A DNA stretch of 64,000 bases from Chitinophaga fulva (GCF_012927205.1 NZ_JABBGC010000003.1:496001-560000); one strand, 5' to 3'. Shown: positions 9,501-18,125, counted from the first letter of the stretch. Made by a program: numbers and translations. Notes: generated by a model from the sequence alone, not told the origin.

Positions 9501-9945
9501 GGTCTGTCGCCAGCAAGGGCTGCAGTGTGCTGACCGCATCGTTGTCACCGGTGGTTTGCAGCTGCGTGAGCAGGAACACTTTGTTTTCCGGATCAGTAGC
9601 TTTGGCGATGGCTTTACAGAAAGCGGCCGCCGCTTCTTTCCGTTTGGCTTCCTTACCAGGTTGTGTTACGTAATAGGCGTAACCAGCGAGGGCGTATTGC
9701 AGCTGGGTATTATCGCCTTTCCCTTCAGGCATCAGCATACCGGCGATGGTCACCACCCCTTCTTCGCCGAGGGCGCTGATGGCTTCCATATTGGTATTGA
9801 ACTGTCCTTTATTGGGAGCAGGCATAAGGGCCAGCACATCGGCGATTTTGGTATTGAACGCGCGCTGGTCTGACGGGCCCTGTGCGATGGCCAGGCTGTT
9901 CCAGCCAACCAGCAGTGCAGTAAGTATGTATACGATCTTTTTCAT
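6574..9945 (-). CDS. Secreted HEAT-repeat protein with two DUF1080 (3-keto-disaccharide hydrolase) domains
   Basis: A 1123-residue exported protein. Residues 1-21 are a signal peptide (MKKIVYILTALLVGWNSLAIA). Residues about 30-700 are a run of alanine-rich helical repeats of the HEAT type (for example ALGDARYTAAVPAINAEL, AALSDWKDASAAPALLKIA). Two DUF1080 domains follow: about 720-905 (GFVSMFNGKDLSGWKGL ... DAGIYLRGAPQVQIWD) and 920-1123 (GYKVLFDGTNMHEWTGN ... NNGLGVRAPL). DUF1080 is a concanavalin-like fold whose characterised members cleave 3-keto-glycosides. It lies 64 bp downstream of a Gfo/Idh/MocA oxidoreductase, the enzyme type able to make 3-keto sugars, so the two likely act in sequence in the periplasm. 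Double DUF1080 plus HEAT is an unusually large version of the family. Confidence 0.9.
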   Translation of the reverse strand: MKKIVYILTALLVGWNSLAIAQGPSDQRAFNTKIADVLALMPAPNKGQFNTNMEAISALGEEGVVTIAGMLMPEGKGDNTQLQYALAGYAYYVTQPGKEAKRKEAAAAFCKAIAKATDPENKVFLLTQLQTTGDNDAVSTLQPLLATDRFCDPAARVLVKINTPAAQKTLLGALATANAANRITLTEALGDARYTAAVPAINAELNSSDKKLVKVSQYALAQIADPASATALGNAAAKAGYSYDVTDATSSYLYYAGQLAANGNKAAAQKIAEALVKQCTADGQVHTRTAGLKLLVDILGEKSQPWINQAVADKNDEYRDAALKFAAPFANTASLTWQAQLKKATDGTKAAIINMLGENKVTSALPAITALTKNGNDAVRLAAIAAAARIGGTATLPALLGIMKTGSLADINAVKKAMRLMPGEEVTQQAGAALATMPAPAQTALLEVLAARKADNRVNDVLPLAASSNADVKAAAFAALKDVAGKNNLPALFSLLNNASAPLEISHIQTALINAGATSSDVMAQMKQASAANQSRYLGVLAGIGQPAALEPVMTAFANGDDATKVAAVAALSDWKDASAAPALLKIARDAANSAYRGKALSGYIDLTKKSGYTADQKVLMLRNVLELNPSDAIQKQALTVLEQCKTFPALLLAGEYLDNAAVQQEAAMAVMNIALANKTYNGNAVRQLLDKAAAALKGGDADYQRQSIRKYLAEMPAGDGFVSMFNGKDLSGWKGLVENPIARAKMDAKTLSKAQEKANDAMRKGWSVKDGLLVFNGQGDNLCTDKKYGDFEMLVDWKITPNGDAGIYLRGAPQVQIWDTSRTDVGAQVGSGGLYNNQQNESKPLKLADNAIGEWNHFRIIMKGDRVTVYLNGQLVTDNTILENYWDRNLPIFAEEQIELQAHGTYVAYRNLYIKELPRVKPFVLSDDEKKTGYKVLFDGTNMHEWTGNTKDYVIDEGNLVIYPTNGGHGNLYTKKEYKNFSFRFEFQLTPGANNGLGVRAPLSGDAAYQGMELQILDNEADIYKDLNIYQYHGSVYGVIPAKRGFLKPVGEWNYEEAIVDGTHIKVILNGTVILDGDIAEAREKGTLDHKNHPGLKNETGHIGFLGHGSIVRFRNIRVKEL

Positions 9946-9973
9946 GTATTCATTTTCTTGTTGGAGACAATTA

Positions 9974-10009
9974 CCATTTAATCATTTCAATATTTAAATA
10001 TTAAAATGG
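9974..10009. repeat. AAATNNNN octad element, copy A
   Basis: Between the two genes of the DUF1080 operon, ATTT begins at 9976, 9984 and 9992 (with ATTA at 10000), exactly 8 nt apart; on the other strand AAAT also recurs 8 nt apart. It contains the perfect 14-bp palindrome aatatttaaatatt. It begins right after the stop codon of the oxidoreductase. Confidence 0.6.
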
Positions 10010-11281
10010 CTAGATGGTCCAGGGCCCGCGCATGGGCTGGAATATCAGGGCATTGGCGCCGGCGTCATCGATAAACTCCTGTTTCACCGGGTCAAATTTG
10101 AGGGAGCGGTTCAGGCGAAGCGCTATTTTGCCCATGTTCACCAGGGTGCAGGAGCGGTGACCGTTCTCTTCGTTGAGCGCAAATTTTTTCCGGTTTTTCA
10201 CCGCGTCTACGAAGTCGGTCTGTTGTGGTAACGGATCGGGGAATGCGGCCAGTTTTTTCTCCAGGTCTGGTATATCGGATTTGAAGCCAGGATACAGTTT
10301 GCCTTTGGGGCCTTCGATGTAAGCGGCTTTTTCGTCTTTGCCTTCTCCGTCGAGGATGATCTGGCACCCATCGGCGTAGGTATAGGTGATCCTTCTCCAG
10401 GTGCCTACTGCATCGGGGTGTTGTTGTGGCGCGTCTATTTCCACGCTAACGGGACTGGTATCATCTTTACCGAGGAAGTATTGTACGGGGTCGAGGTAGT
10501 GCTGGCCCATATCACCGAGGCCACCGCCATCATAGTCCCAGTAACCGCGGAAGGTCTGGTGTACACGATGGGGGTTGTAAGGACGGAATGGTGCAGGTCC
10601 GAGCCACATATCATAGTCCAGTTCCTTAGGGACTGCTACTGTTTCCAGGTTGGTTTTACCTACCCAGAAGAATTTCCAGTCGAAGCCGGTATGTTTGCTG
10701 ACGGTGACTTTCAGCGGCCAGCCGAGCAGTCCGCTTTCCACCAGTTTTTTGATTGGTTTAACCGTTGTTCCCATGCCATAGAAGCGGTCTTCAAAGCGGA
10801 ACCAGGTATTGAGACGGAAGATACGGCCATGTTGCTGTACCGCTTCCACGAGGCGTTTGCCTTCGCCGATGGTGGCCGTCATAGGTTTTTCGCACCAGAT
10901 ATCTTTGCCTGCACGGGCGGCATCGGCAGCGATAATTCCGTGCCAGTGCGGCGGGGTGGCAACGTGAACGATGTCCACTTCAGGGAGGGTGATGACTTCA
11001 CGGTAGTCGGAGAAAGTTTTGATGCCTTTGTCGCCGAGCTGGTCCATGGCCAGTTTGAGGTGATTACGGTCCACATCGCAGATCGCTACCACACGGGTGC
11101 CGGCATAACCGAAGTGGCCGCGGCCCATGCCGCCGGTACCGATCACTGCTTTGGTAAGCTGATCACTGGGCGCCAGATAACCGCGTCCCAGCACATGCCT
11201 TGGAACAATCGTGAATGCAGCAAGCGCTCCCAGGGAATTTTTAAGGAACGCCCGCCTTGAATCGCTGTTTTGTTTTGCCAT
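10010..11281 (-). CDS. Tat-exported Gfo/Idh/MocA family oxidoreductase
   Basis: 423 residues. The start DSRRAFLKNSLGALAAFTIV is a twin-arginine signal, so the folded, cofactor-loaded enzyme is probably exported. The Rossmann domain begins at about residue 40 with AVIGTGGMGRGHFGYAG, a GxGGMGxGH dinucleotide-binding motif, and continues with VAICDVDRNHLKLA. The EKPMT motif with its catalytic-site lysine is present (DIWCEKPMTATIGEG). The C-terminal half is the usual alpha/beta substrate domain. Family members oxidise sugars or sugar derivatives using tightly bound NAD(P). It is first in an operon with the DUF1080/HEAT hydrolase, pointing to oxidation followed by hydrolysis of a saccharide. The sugar is not identifiable. 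Confidence 0.92.
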   Translation of the reverse strand: MAKQNSDSRRAFLKNSLGALAAFTIVPRHVLGRGYLAPSDQLTKAVIGTGGMGRGHFGYAGTRVVAICDVDRNHLKLAMDQLGDKGIKTFSDYREVITLPEVDIVHVATPPHWHGIIAADAARAGKDIWCEKPMTATIGEGKRLVEAVQQHGRIFRLNTWFRFEDRFYGMGTTVKPIKKLVESGLLGWPLKVTVSKHTGFDWKFFWVGKTNLETVAVPKELDYDMWLGPAPFRPYNPHRVHQTFRGYWDYDGGGLGDMGQHYLDPVQYFLGKDDTSPVSVEIDAPQQHPDAVGTWRRITYTYADGCQIILDGEGKDEKAAYIEGPKGKLYPGFKSDIPDLEKKLAAFPDPLPQQTDFVDAVKNRKKFALNEENGHRSCTLVNMGKIALRLNRSLKFDPVKQEFIDDAGANALIFQPMRGPWTI

Positions 11282-11783
11282 ATATATGTTTGATTGAATA
11301 CGTGTACGTGTATTGATCTCCGTTAGTTCACTGGATATTATTCACTGTAAAAACAAGTTTCTGGTTGACGCTGTGGTAAGATAAAAAGTCGGTAGGGCAA
11401 TTGCAAGCGGAGCGGCTGAAAATAGTGATAAGCGGCAAAAGGGGGACATTAGCCATGGAGGATGGCCTGTGCAACAGTGTATAAAGCAAAATGAAGCCCG
11501 GCGCGGACATCGGCTGTTTGCGCGCCAGCTTTTTTTATCAGATTCAGGGAGATGAAAAAGCCCGCATTATTTTTATAATCCTTTAGGGGAAATTTATGCA
11601 GATGCCCTGTCACAAAGCGTATTAGATACGCTTATTACTCCCGGAAAGGGCTTTTTCATCTACCCGCCATAACAGCATCGGGCATCATCGCCGGTATCAT
11701 GTTATGTTTATTATTTAGATCGTTTGCACCAGATCAGCGCCGGATGTTTTTCGCAAGCGGCTGTATGGTACACTATGAAAATA
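11282..11783. other. Intergenic region with a long inverted repeat
   Basis: About 500 bp with no gene I can support. It contains the leader of the Gfo/Idh/MocA operon and the structured element at 11550-11661 described separately. Confidence 0.6.
11550..11661. repeat. Structured inverted-repeat element
   Basis: A perfect 14-bp inverted repeat (11550-11563 with 11648-11661) encloses 84 bp, inside which a second hairpin (aagcgta / tacgctt) lies near 11617-11635. It could be a long terminator, a small RNA, or a miniature mobile element; no promoter or protein supports a choice. Confidence 0.5.
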
Positions 11784-12650
11784 TTATTCGTACCAGATGC
11801 TGGCAGCGCCGAGGATAGCAGCTTGTTCGCCGAGTGAGGCGACCAGCAGGGGCATATGGTAATGGTGTTGTGCCAGTTCACGTATAACGGCCGGGAAAAA
11901 CAGGTTCGCGGCCTGCGCGATATTGCCGCCGATAACGATGGCTTCCGGTGATTCATCACGGATGAAGCCGGTGAGGAAGGTCGCCAGGTTGTATGCGAAT
12001 TCGTCGAATATCTGTTGAACAGTAGCGTCAGTGTTGATATAGGTTGTCAGCTCTTTTACATCTTTTACTGTTTTGCCGGTCAGTTCCTGGTATCTTTTCA
12101 CGAACCAGCGGGTTGACAGGTAGTCCTCTGCCATACCATCGCGGTAGGGAGTGCACCAGCGGTCAGCATCCTGTGCCAGGCCGCCGTGGAAGGTAGCGGA
12201 GCCCAGTCCGGTACCGAGGGTAAGGCCAATCACATGCTGATAATTGCGCCCTGCGCCGCTAAACACCTCTCCTTGCAGGAAACAGCCTGCGTCGTTGATA
12301 AAACGTATCCTGGAAGGGTCCAGCTCCAGTTTGGCAGCCAGCATATTCTTTACGTTGAGATCGTAAAGCGCGTCATATTTATGCTGGTCTTTCATCCGGC
12401 TGATACCCAGCTCATAGTCAAAAGGACCGGGCATACCGATACCAATGTACCGGTTGTCGGCAGGTGTATTATTAAAAGCCTCATTGATCACTACCGCCCA
12501 TGCGTCAATTATTTCCGCTGCGCTGCCTTGTGAGTTGACGCGCGTACGGTGCCAGGAATGCGTATCAATTGTTCTTTTTTCCAGGTTCACCAATGCTGCT
12601 GTGATATGAGACCCGCCGATATCAATTCCTAATGCCATGGAACTTTTCAT
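11784..12650 (-). CDS. ROK-family sugar kinase
   Basis: About 288 residues from the ATG at 12650 (MKSSMALGIDIGGSHITAAL). An upstream in-frame start at 12698 is excluded because it would fall inside the -7 promoter element at 12696-12703. The N-terminal phosphate-binding motif GIDIGGSH and the second motif GLTLGTGLGSATFHGG are clear, and the EDYLSTRWF segment is typical of the Bacteroidetes branch. The CxCGxxGC zinc motif of many ROK proteins is absent, so this is the zinc-free type. It probably phosphorylates a hexose in the cytoplasm with ATP. It is monocistronic, and its promoter carries two LacI-type operator copies, which fits induction by sugar. Confidence 0.87.
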   Translation of the reverse strand: MKSSMALGIDIGGSHITAALVNLEKRTIDTHSWHRTRVNSQGSAAEIIDAWAVVINEAFNNTPADNRYIGIGMPGPFDYELGISRMKDQHKYDALYDLNVKNMLAAKLELDPSRIRFINDAGCFLQGEVFSGAGRNYQHVIGLTLGTGLGSATFHGGLAQDADRWCTPYRDGMAEDYLSTRWFVKRYQELTGKTVKDVKELTTYINTDATVQQIFDEFAYNLATFLTGFIRDESPEAIVIGGNIAQAANLFFPAVIRELAQHHYHMPLLVASLGEQAAILGAASIWYE

Positions 12651-12674
12651 AAACAGTTTTAAATATACAAATAG

Positions 12675-12742
12675 GCTAAATCGTTTTAGCTTCGACAAAT
12701 ATAAGGTTGTTTGGTTGACAATGTCAAATAAATCGTTTTAGC
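12675..12742 (-). promoter_or_regulatory. ROK kinase promoter with a pair of LacI-type operators
   Basis: On the minus strand a -33 TTTG (12728-12725) and a -7 TATATTTG (12703-12696) form a Bacteroidetes promoter. The imperfect palindrome gctaaatcgttttagc (12675-12690) lies at the expected transcription start, and a 14/16 copy (12727-12742) overlaps the -33 box. Their central CG pairs are 52 bp apart, five helical turns. A central CG in an A/T-rich palindrome is typical of LacI-family operators. No LacI gene is in the window. Confidence 0.6.
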
Positions 12743-13085
12743 AAAAAGAAAATATGAGTCTCAATATAGTCTCTTTTTTGATAACGCAAAAAGAAAATAT
12801 CAACCCTGCAGCTTGCCTGTGGGTATGCCCCCGCCAATCATCCTGTCGAAACCCGCTCATGCTGCAAACGATTGCTGAAATGCGGAATGGAAGATAACCG
12901 AACAACTGCCACAATAATGCATCAAAGGAAAGACATTGAGCGGTATGGAAAAGCATCCGACTCCCCAATTGGCACATTGAACAAATGGCTACACCGAACT
13001 TCAAAGGCAAGGCATTGAGCGGCACGAAAAAGTGCCTCACTCCCACTCCGACGTACCCTGGCAAATACCAGGCGCTGCATCCATA
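12743..13085. other. Intergenic region with a diverged direct repeat
   Basis: About 340 bp between the ROK promoter and the end of the permease gene. A 45-bp segment at 12921-12965 recurs at 13000-13044 with about three quarters of positions identical. Reading frames across it look unlike real proteins. Confidence 0.5.
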
Positions 13086-15485
13086 TCACTCCATCTTCAA
13101 ACTCTTCACCGGATTGGCCACTGCTGCTTTTACGGCCTGGTAACCGACAGTAAGCCATGCAATCACTTCGGCACTCAAAATAGTTAACAGGAATATTCCA
13201 ACACTGATGTTCATTCTATAGGCAAAATGCTGCAACCACTGATGCATGAAATAATAAGCCAGCGGAGCTGCTATTAAAAACGCAACGCCAATCAGCAACG
13301 TAAATTCCCTGGAGAATAAATAAACGATATGGATAACAGACGCACCTAATACTTTTCTGATGCCTACTTCTTTGGTACGCTGCACCGCCATAAATGATAC
13401 AAAACCATACAACCCAAGACAGGAAATAAAAATAGCAATGCCTGCAAATATCTTGTACAACTGTGAAAGCTGGTTTTCCTGCTTGTAAAAGGTGGCAATC
13501 TCATCATCGAGAAACTGATATTCATACATAAAATCGGGATAAGTCCTGCTCCAGATTCCTTCTATTGCGGCCAACGTTTGTTTTGCGCCTTGCGGCTGTA
13601 TTTTTATGTTGAACAACCGGTATATCATTTTATGCGGTCCCAGCACAATCGGCTTCATTTCCTGCTTCAGCGGGTTGCTATTGAAATTTCTCACTACACC
13701 GGTAATAGGTGCTACGATTTCTCCATCCCAAAAATTGATTTTTTTACCAATGATATCTTCCGGGTTTTTAAACCCTAATTTTTTAACCATCATTTCATTC
13801 ACCACAAACCCGCTGACAGTATCAGCCGGACGGTACGGCGTCCCTGCGATGAACTGGATATTATACGTTTTAAAATAATCAACGTCCGCCCATTTAAGCG
13901 TTGCCTGGAAGCCGGATTTTTTTGCAGCGTTATCAAATTTAAAATCGCTGTCCCAACCCGCTTTATCCATTGGGCTAAACGCACTGAGACTCACATTTTT
14001 CACCCCGGCCAGTTGCTGGAATTCGGCCTTCAATGCATCCATTTTAGTCTGCCGTGCAGTATCGTTCGCGACAGGCACGGTAACGATAGCTTCTTTATCA
14101 AATCCGAGGTCCGCATTTTGAAAAAAATTCATTTGCCCCATAACGATGAATGTTCCTATAATCAACGTCTGTGCAACGGTAAACTGGAAAACAACCAGCG
14201 CCCTTCTCATGGAAAGTCCGCCTGTACTCCTGCCGGCAAACCTGCTTTTCAGCACCGCAATAGGATTAAACCCGGATAAAACGATAGCCGGATAGAAGCC
14301 TGATAAAAATGTAACCACGATAATGGTGCTACATAAAAAGGTTATCAAAGAAAATCCGAACTGCATTTCCAGAGGTGTTTGCAGGAGATTATTCAACAAC
14401 GGCAATACTATAAATGCCATCACGATGGCTATCATTACTGAAATAAGCGTAATGAGAAAAGTTTCACTGAGGAACTGAATAACCAATTGTCTTCTGCTAC
14501 TGCCTAACACCTTTCTGATACCTACTTCCTTTGAGCGGTTTACCGCCTGTGCTGTAGAAAGATTGATAAAGTTGATGCAGGCAATCGCCAAAAGAAATAA
14601 ACCTATCAGGCTTAAAGCAGTAATCAACTCTTTACTGAATGTACGCCCGCTATAAGTGCCAAACCGGCTCTCATAATGGACATCGCTTAACGGCTGTAAC
14701 AGATAACCCTGATTCGCATATTCAGCAGGCGTGTGCCTTTTTACAAAGTCTTTCAGGTCGTTGTTAAATTGCTGCGCCGGCATATTTTGGGGAAGCACTA
14801 CGAAGGTGTTTAAAGATCCGTCCTGGCTCACCCAGCTTGTTCCAAGGTCCTCGTTCCGGGAGTTTTTAAAAGACAGCACCACGTGCACCGGAAAGTCAGT
14901 ATTAGCAGGAATATTTTTCAGGATGCCTGTTACTTTGCAAACCTGGTCATTGTCGTACTTAATGAATTTACCCATGGCGGTATGCCAGTCCCCAAAATAC
15001 TTCTCTGCTCTCTCCTGCGTCAGCACAACCGTATTGGGCTCTGATAAAGCAGTTTTTGCATCGCCTTCCAGGAAGGGAAAATTGAAGATGTTGAAGAATT
15101 CAACGTCCGCAAAGAATATGTTCTCTTTAAACTTTTTTTGTGAACCCTTGGCAGGCTCATTTAGTAAAGTGATCTGCTTATCCCGCCGCCCATATATCCG
15201 GGCAGCATGCTCCAGTTGCGGATAATCCAGCCGCAAGCCTTCTGCTACCGGAAAGGCGCTGCCTTTGGAATAGTTTATTCCCTCCGGCGTTTTGGTGGCT
15301 GCCACCACCCTGTAAATACGTTCCTTGTTTGTATGGAAATCATCAAAGCTTGTCTCATATTGAATTAACAGGAAGATAAGCAGACAGGCAGCAATGCCTA
15401 CTGCCAACCCGATCGTGTTAATGGCGACATAGGATTTATGGCAGCGCAAATTTTGCCAGGCGGTTTTCAGATAATTTTTAAACAT
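13086..15485 (-). CDS. ABC transporter permease of the MacB/FtsX type
   Basis: About 800 residues from the ATG at 15485 (MFKNYLKTAWQNLRCHKSYV); the frame continues 28 codons upstream without support. The plan is that of Bacteroidetes MacB-like permeases: a first membrane helix (INTIGLAVGIAACLLIFLLI), a periplasmic MacB_PCD domain of some 230 residues, three FtsX helices (LITALSLIGLFLLAIACINF onward, with NRSKEVGIRKVLGSSRRQL), then a second, duplicated periplasmic domain and FtsX block (AVQRTKEVGIRKVLGASV). No ATPase is encoded nearby, so the partner is elsewhere. Likely role: mechanotransmission or export of a lipoprotein, peptide or drug across the envelope. Confidence 0.9.
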   Translation of the reverse strand: MFKNYLKTAWQNLRCHKSYVAINTIGLAVGIAACLLIFLLIQYETSFDDFHTNKERIYRVVAATKTPEGINYSKGSAFPVAEGLRLDYPQLEHAARIYGRRDKQITLLNEPAKGSQKKFKENIFFADVEFFNIFNFPFLEGDAKTALSEPNTVVLTQERAEKYFGDWHTAMGKFIKYDNDQVCKVTGILKNIPANTDFPVHVVLSFKNSRNEDLGTSWVSQDGSLNTFVVLPQNMPAQQFNNDLKDFVKRHTPAEYANQGYLLQPLSDVHYESRFGTYSGRTFSKELITALSLIGLFLLAIACINFINLSTAQAVNRSKEVGIRKVLGSSRRQLVIQFLSETFLITLISVMIAIVMAFIVLPLLNNLLQTPLEMQFGFSLITFLCSTIIVVTFLSGFYPAIVLSGFNPIAVLKSRFAGRSTGGLSMRRALVVFQFTVAQTLIIGTFIVMGQMNFFQNADLGFDKEAIVTVPVANDTARQTKMDALKAEFQQLAGVKNVSLSAFSPMDKAGWDSDFKFDNAAKKSGFQATLKWADVDYFKTYNIQFIAGTPYRPADTVSGFVVNEMMVKKLGFKNPEDIIGKKINFWDGEIVAPITGVVRNFNSNPLKQEMKPIVLGPHKMIYRLFNIKIQPQGAKQTLAAIEGIWSRTYPDFMYEYQFLDDEIATFYKQENQLSQLYKIFAGIAIFISCLGLYGFVSFMAVQRTKEVGIRKVLGASVIHIVYLFSREFTLLIGVAFLIAAPLAYYFMHQWLQHFAYRMNISVGIFLLTILSAEVIAWLTVGYQAVKAAVANPVKSLKME

Positions 15486-16187
15486 AACAGGAACAATATT
15501 AAAAGTTGACCAAGAGACTGCGCCAACCGCCCCAAAAAAATGCCACTTAGTTATTAATTTAAAGATCAATAATATATAAATACAAAAAAGTATTAAATGT
15601 GCGTTTTTGATACACTAATTGTTCGTTTACAGGAATAGTTACCTACTCAATACACGGCTTAAAGCCAGCCTTTTCATACACTCTCCCGGCTTCCCGGCCT
15701 CATAGTGCAATCGCCTCACTCCTTATATATGCAGAAGCGTCATCCGCTGTAACCCGCAGTAAATAAGGGAAAAATATATTTCTCCCCTCTTTTTTGAAAA
15801 TTTCATCAATAAAATCATTCTTTTTTGCAACGGCTGAAAAAACAAGGCCACCGCATCCATCATTTCATCAATCTTTTCAATCGCGGGCCAGTAGCGCATT
15901 TTGACGGATGAAAAATTATATCCATTTTTACATCCTCAATCTACATCACGATGGCACTCCGTCACTCACTGTTCAGCATAAACCTGACAGATTATATTGC
16001 GACCAACTTCAACACTTCTCCTCCAACCTGCTAATTTATTTTTCGGGCAACCGACCGGCTGTTAACGGCATATTATACTGCCGAACGACTACTGCTGCGC
16101 CACTGTATCACCTGTGCTGCTACTGCATCGCCGTGCCTTGCCTGTAAACTTCATACGCACATACCTAAACATCTAATACCAACAACA
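15486..16187. other. Long divergent intergenic region
   Basis: About 700 bp between the permease and SPFH genes, which are divergently transcribed. The sequence is AT-rich near both starts. I see no RNA gene, repeat or convincing small protein; a frame at 15908-16147 has no protein-like character. Confidence 0.5.
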
Positions 16188-18125
16188 ATGGAAAACACCC
16201 CTGTATTAAAATGGGCATTGCTCATTGGCCTGCCTATTCTATGCCTGATTATGTACAAAGTCATTCTTCGTATATTCTTTGGCGTTGTCATTGTACCGGA
16301 AGACCGTATTGGTCTGGTAACGAAAAAATTTGTGCTGTTTGGTAAACAGGAATTGCCCGAAGGCCGCATCCTGGCCACTCACGGCGAAGCCGGCTTCCAG
16401 GCGCAAACACTGGCCCCTGGCGTATATTTCTGGAAATGGATGTGGCAATACGCTATCACCTTTCAGCCTTTTACCATCATCCCCACCGGTAAAATAGGAC
16501 TGGTGCTCGCGAAAGATGGCGCTGAACTTCCTACCGGCTCTATCCTCGCCCGTAAAGTCGCCTGTGACACGTTCCAGGACACCGTGGCCTTCCTGGAAAG
16601 CGGTGGCTGCAAAGGCCGGCAGACAGGCATTATCACGCCCGGTTCTTACCGTATCAACACGTTCATCTTTGAAGTGGAAATCACCGATATGGTGTCCATC
16701 CCGGAGAATGCTGTCGGTATTGTGACCACACTGGAAGGACAAGCCCTTGAAACAGGCGCTATCGCAGGTAAAACCATCCAGGCACACAACAACTTCCAGG
16801 ACGTGGATGCCTTCCTCGAAAAAGGTGGCTACAAAGGATTGCAGGAACAAGTGATCCTCGCAGGCTCCTACTTCATCAACCCCTGGTTCGCTAAAATGGA
16901 AATCGTTCGCATGACGGAAATAGCCATCGGCCACGTGGGCGTAGTGATCTCTTTCGTGGGCAGTGACGGCGTTGACATCAGCGGCGTTGAATTCAAACAC
17001 GGCAATATCGTGGCGAAAGGGACCAAAGGCGTATGGGCAGAACCGTTAGGTCCGGGTAAATACCCAATCAATCCCTACATCATGAAAGTGGAACTGGTAC
17101 CTACCACCAACCTGGTGCTCAACTGGGCTTCCGCCAGAAGTGAAGCGCACCAGCTGGATAAAAACCTCTCTACCATTACCGTACGGAGCAAGGACGGCTT
17201 TACCTTCAACCTTGATGTATCACAGATCATCCATATCCCCACTACTGAAGCACCGAAAGTGATTGCCCGCTTTGGTAACATGAGCAACCTCGTCACACAG
17301 GTACTGGAACCTACCATCGGCAACTACTTCCGTAACTCCGCGCAAGGCTCTGATGTGATCAGCTTCCTGACCAGCCGTAAGGAAAGACAAAATGCAGCGA
17401 AAGAACATATCGGCCAGGTGCTGGACCAGTACAACGTTTTCGGTGTAGACACCCTTATCGGTGACATCGTGCCACCGGAAAGCCTGATGAAAACACTGAC
17501 GGACCGTAAAATCGCGGAAGAACAGAAAGTGACCTACGAAACACAACGCCAGGCGCAGGAAACACGGCAGTCGCTCGAAAAAGAAACAGCCGTGGCAGAG
17601 ATGCAGAAAGAAATCGTGAAGGCTGACCAGGGTGTGCTCATCGCGGAAAGAATCGCAGACGCTTCTGTGAAAAAAGCCACCGGTGACGCCAACAGCGTAC
17701 GCCTGCAGGCCAACGCGGAAAGTGACAGAATGAAACTGCTGGCCAGCGGTGAAGCGGAAAAAGTAAGGCTCCTCGCCAGAGCGGAAGCTGACCGCACCGA
17801 ATGGTCAGCCAAGGCTGAAGCAGAAAAAATATCCCTTACCGGTAAAGCGGAAGCGGAAAAAATCCTTGCCATCGGCCAATCCAGCGCAGAATCCTATAAA
17901 CTGGCGGTGGAAGCCATGGGTGGCGAAAACTTCACCAAATTAAAAGTGATGGAAGCTATCGGCAGCCAACATATCCGCATCATGCCGGATGTACTGATCG
18001 GTGGCGGTGAAGGTGCCAACGGCCCTATCAGCGGTTTACTGGGACTGAAATTACTGGAAGAGATATCCAACAAACAAACGACGATACCGAATGCTTCTCC
18101 TTCCGCCGATTCAGCAAGCAAATAA
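16188..18125 (+). CDS. Flotillin-like SPFH protein with four N-terminal beta repeats
   Basis: 645 residues. An N-terminal membrane helix (residues 9-36, ALLIGLPILCLIMYKVILRI) is followed by four related repeats at about 37-98, 99-171, 172-245 and 246-305. Each opens with a [P]xxxIGLVxxxxG-like strand and ends with G[ST]Y or a similar turn plus INxxxxxVE. Then comes an SPFH/band-7 domain (about 307-470, VRSKDGFTFNLDVSQIIHIP) and a long Ala/Glu/Lys-rich coiled coil (about 470-600, with repeated AEAEKI words). Flotillins build membrane-bound oligomeric scaffolds. The repeats-SPFH-coiled-coil order resembles the major vault protein, although this protein is membrane-anchored. It is monocistronic and ends in a good terminator. 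Confidence 0.88.
   Translation: MENTPVLKWALLIGLPILCLIMYKVILRIFFGVVIVPEDRIGLVTKKFVLFGKQELPEGRILATHGEAGFQAQTLAPGVYFWKWMWQYAITFQPFTIIPTGKIGLVLAKDGAELPTGSILARKVACDTFQDTVAFLESGGCKGRQTGIITPGSYRINTFIFEVEITDMVSIPENAVGIVTTLEGQALETGAIAGKTIQAHNNFQDVDAFLEKGGYKGLQEQVILAGSYFINPWFAKMEIVRMTEIAIGHVGVVISFVGSDGVDISGVEFKHGNIVAKGTKGVWAEPLGPGKYPINPYIMKVELVPTTNLVLNWASARSEAHQLDKNLSTITVRSKDGFTFNLDVSQIIHIPTTEAPKVIARFGNMSNLVTQVLEPTIGNYFRNSAQGSDVISFLTSRKERQNAAKEHIGQVLDQYNVFGVDTLIGDIVPPESLMKTLTDRKIAEEQKVTYETQRQAQETRQSLEKETAVAEMQKEIVKADQGVLIAERIADASVKKATGDANSVRLQANAESDRMKLLASGEAEKVRLLARAEADRTEWSAKAEAEKISLTGKAEAEKILAIGQSSAESYKLAVEAMGGENFTKLKVMEAIGSQHIRIMPDVLIGGGEGANGPISGLLGLKLLEEISNKQTTIPNASPSADSASK

Noticed and set aside
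11282-11510. Riboswitch upstream of the Gfo/Idh/MocA operon
   Set aside because: I could find no recognisable aptamer core; only the separate inverted repeat further upstream is supported.
12651-12698. Longer ROK kinase starting at 12698
   Set aside because: The start would overlap the -7 element, upstream of the expected transcription start.
12738-13158. Two overlapping minus-strand frames after the permease gene
   Set aside because: Both cross the diverged direct repeat and show no conserved domain; frame choice is arbitrary.
15908-16147. Small open frame upstream of the SPFH gene
   Set aside because: Composition is unlike neighbouring proteins (His/Tyr/Cys-rich, no family) and the region looks like a leader.
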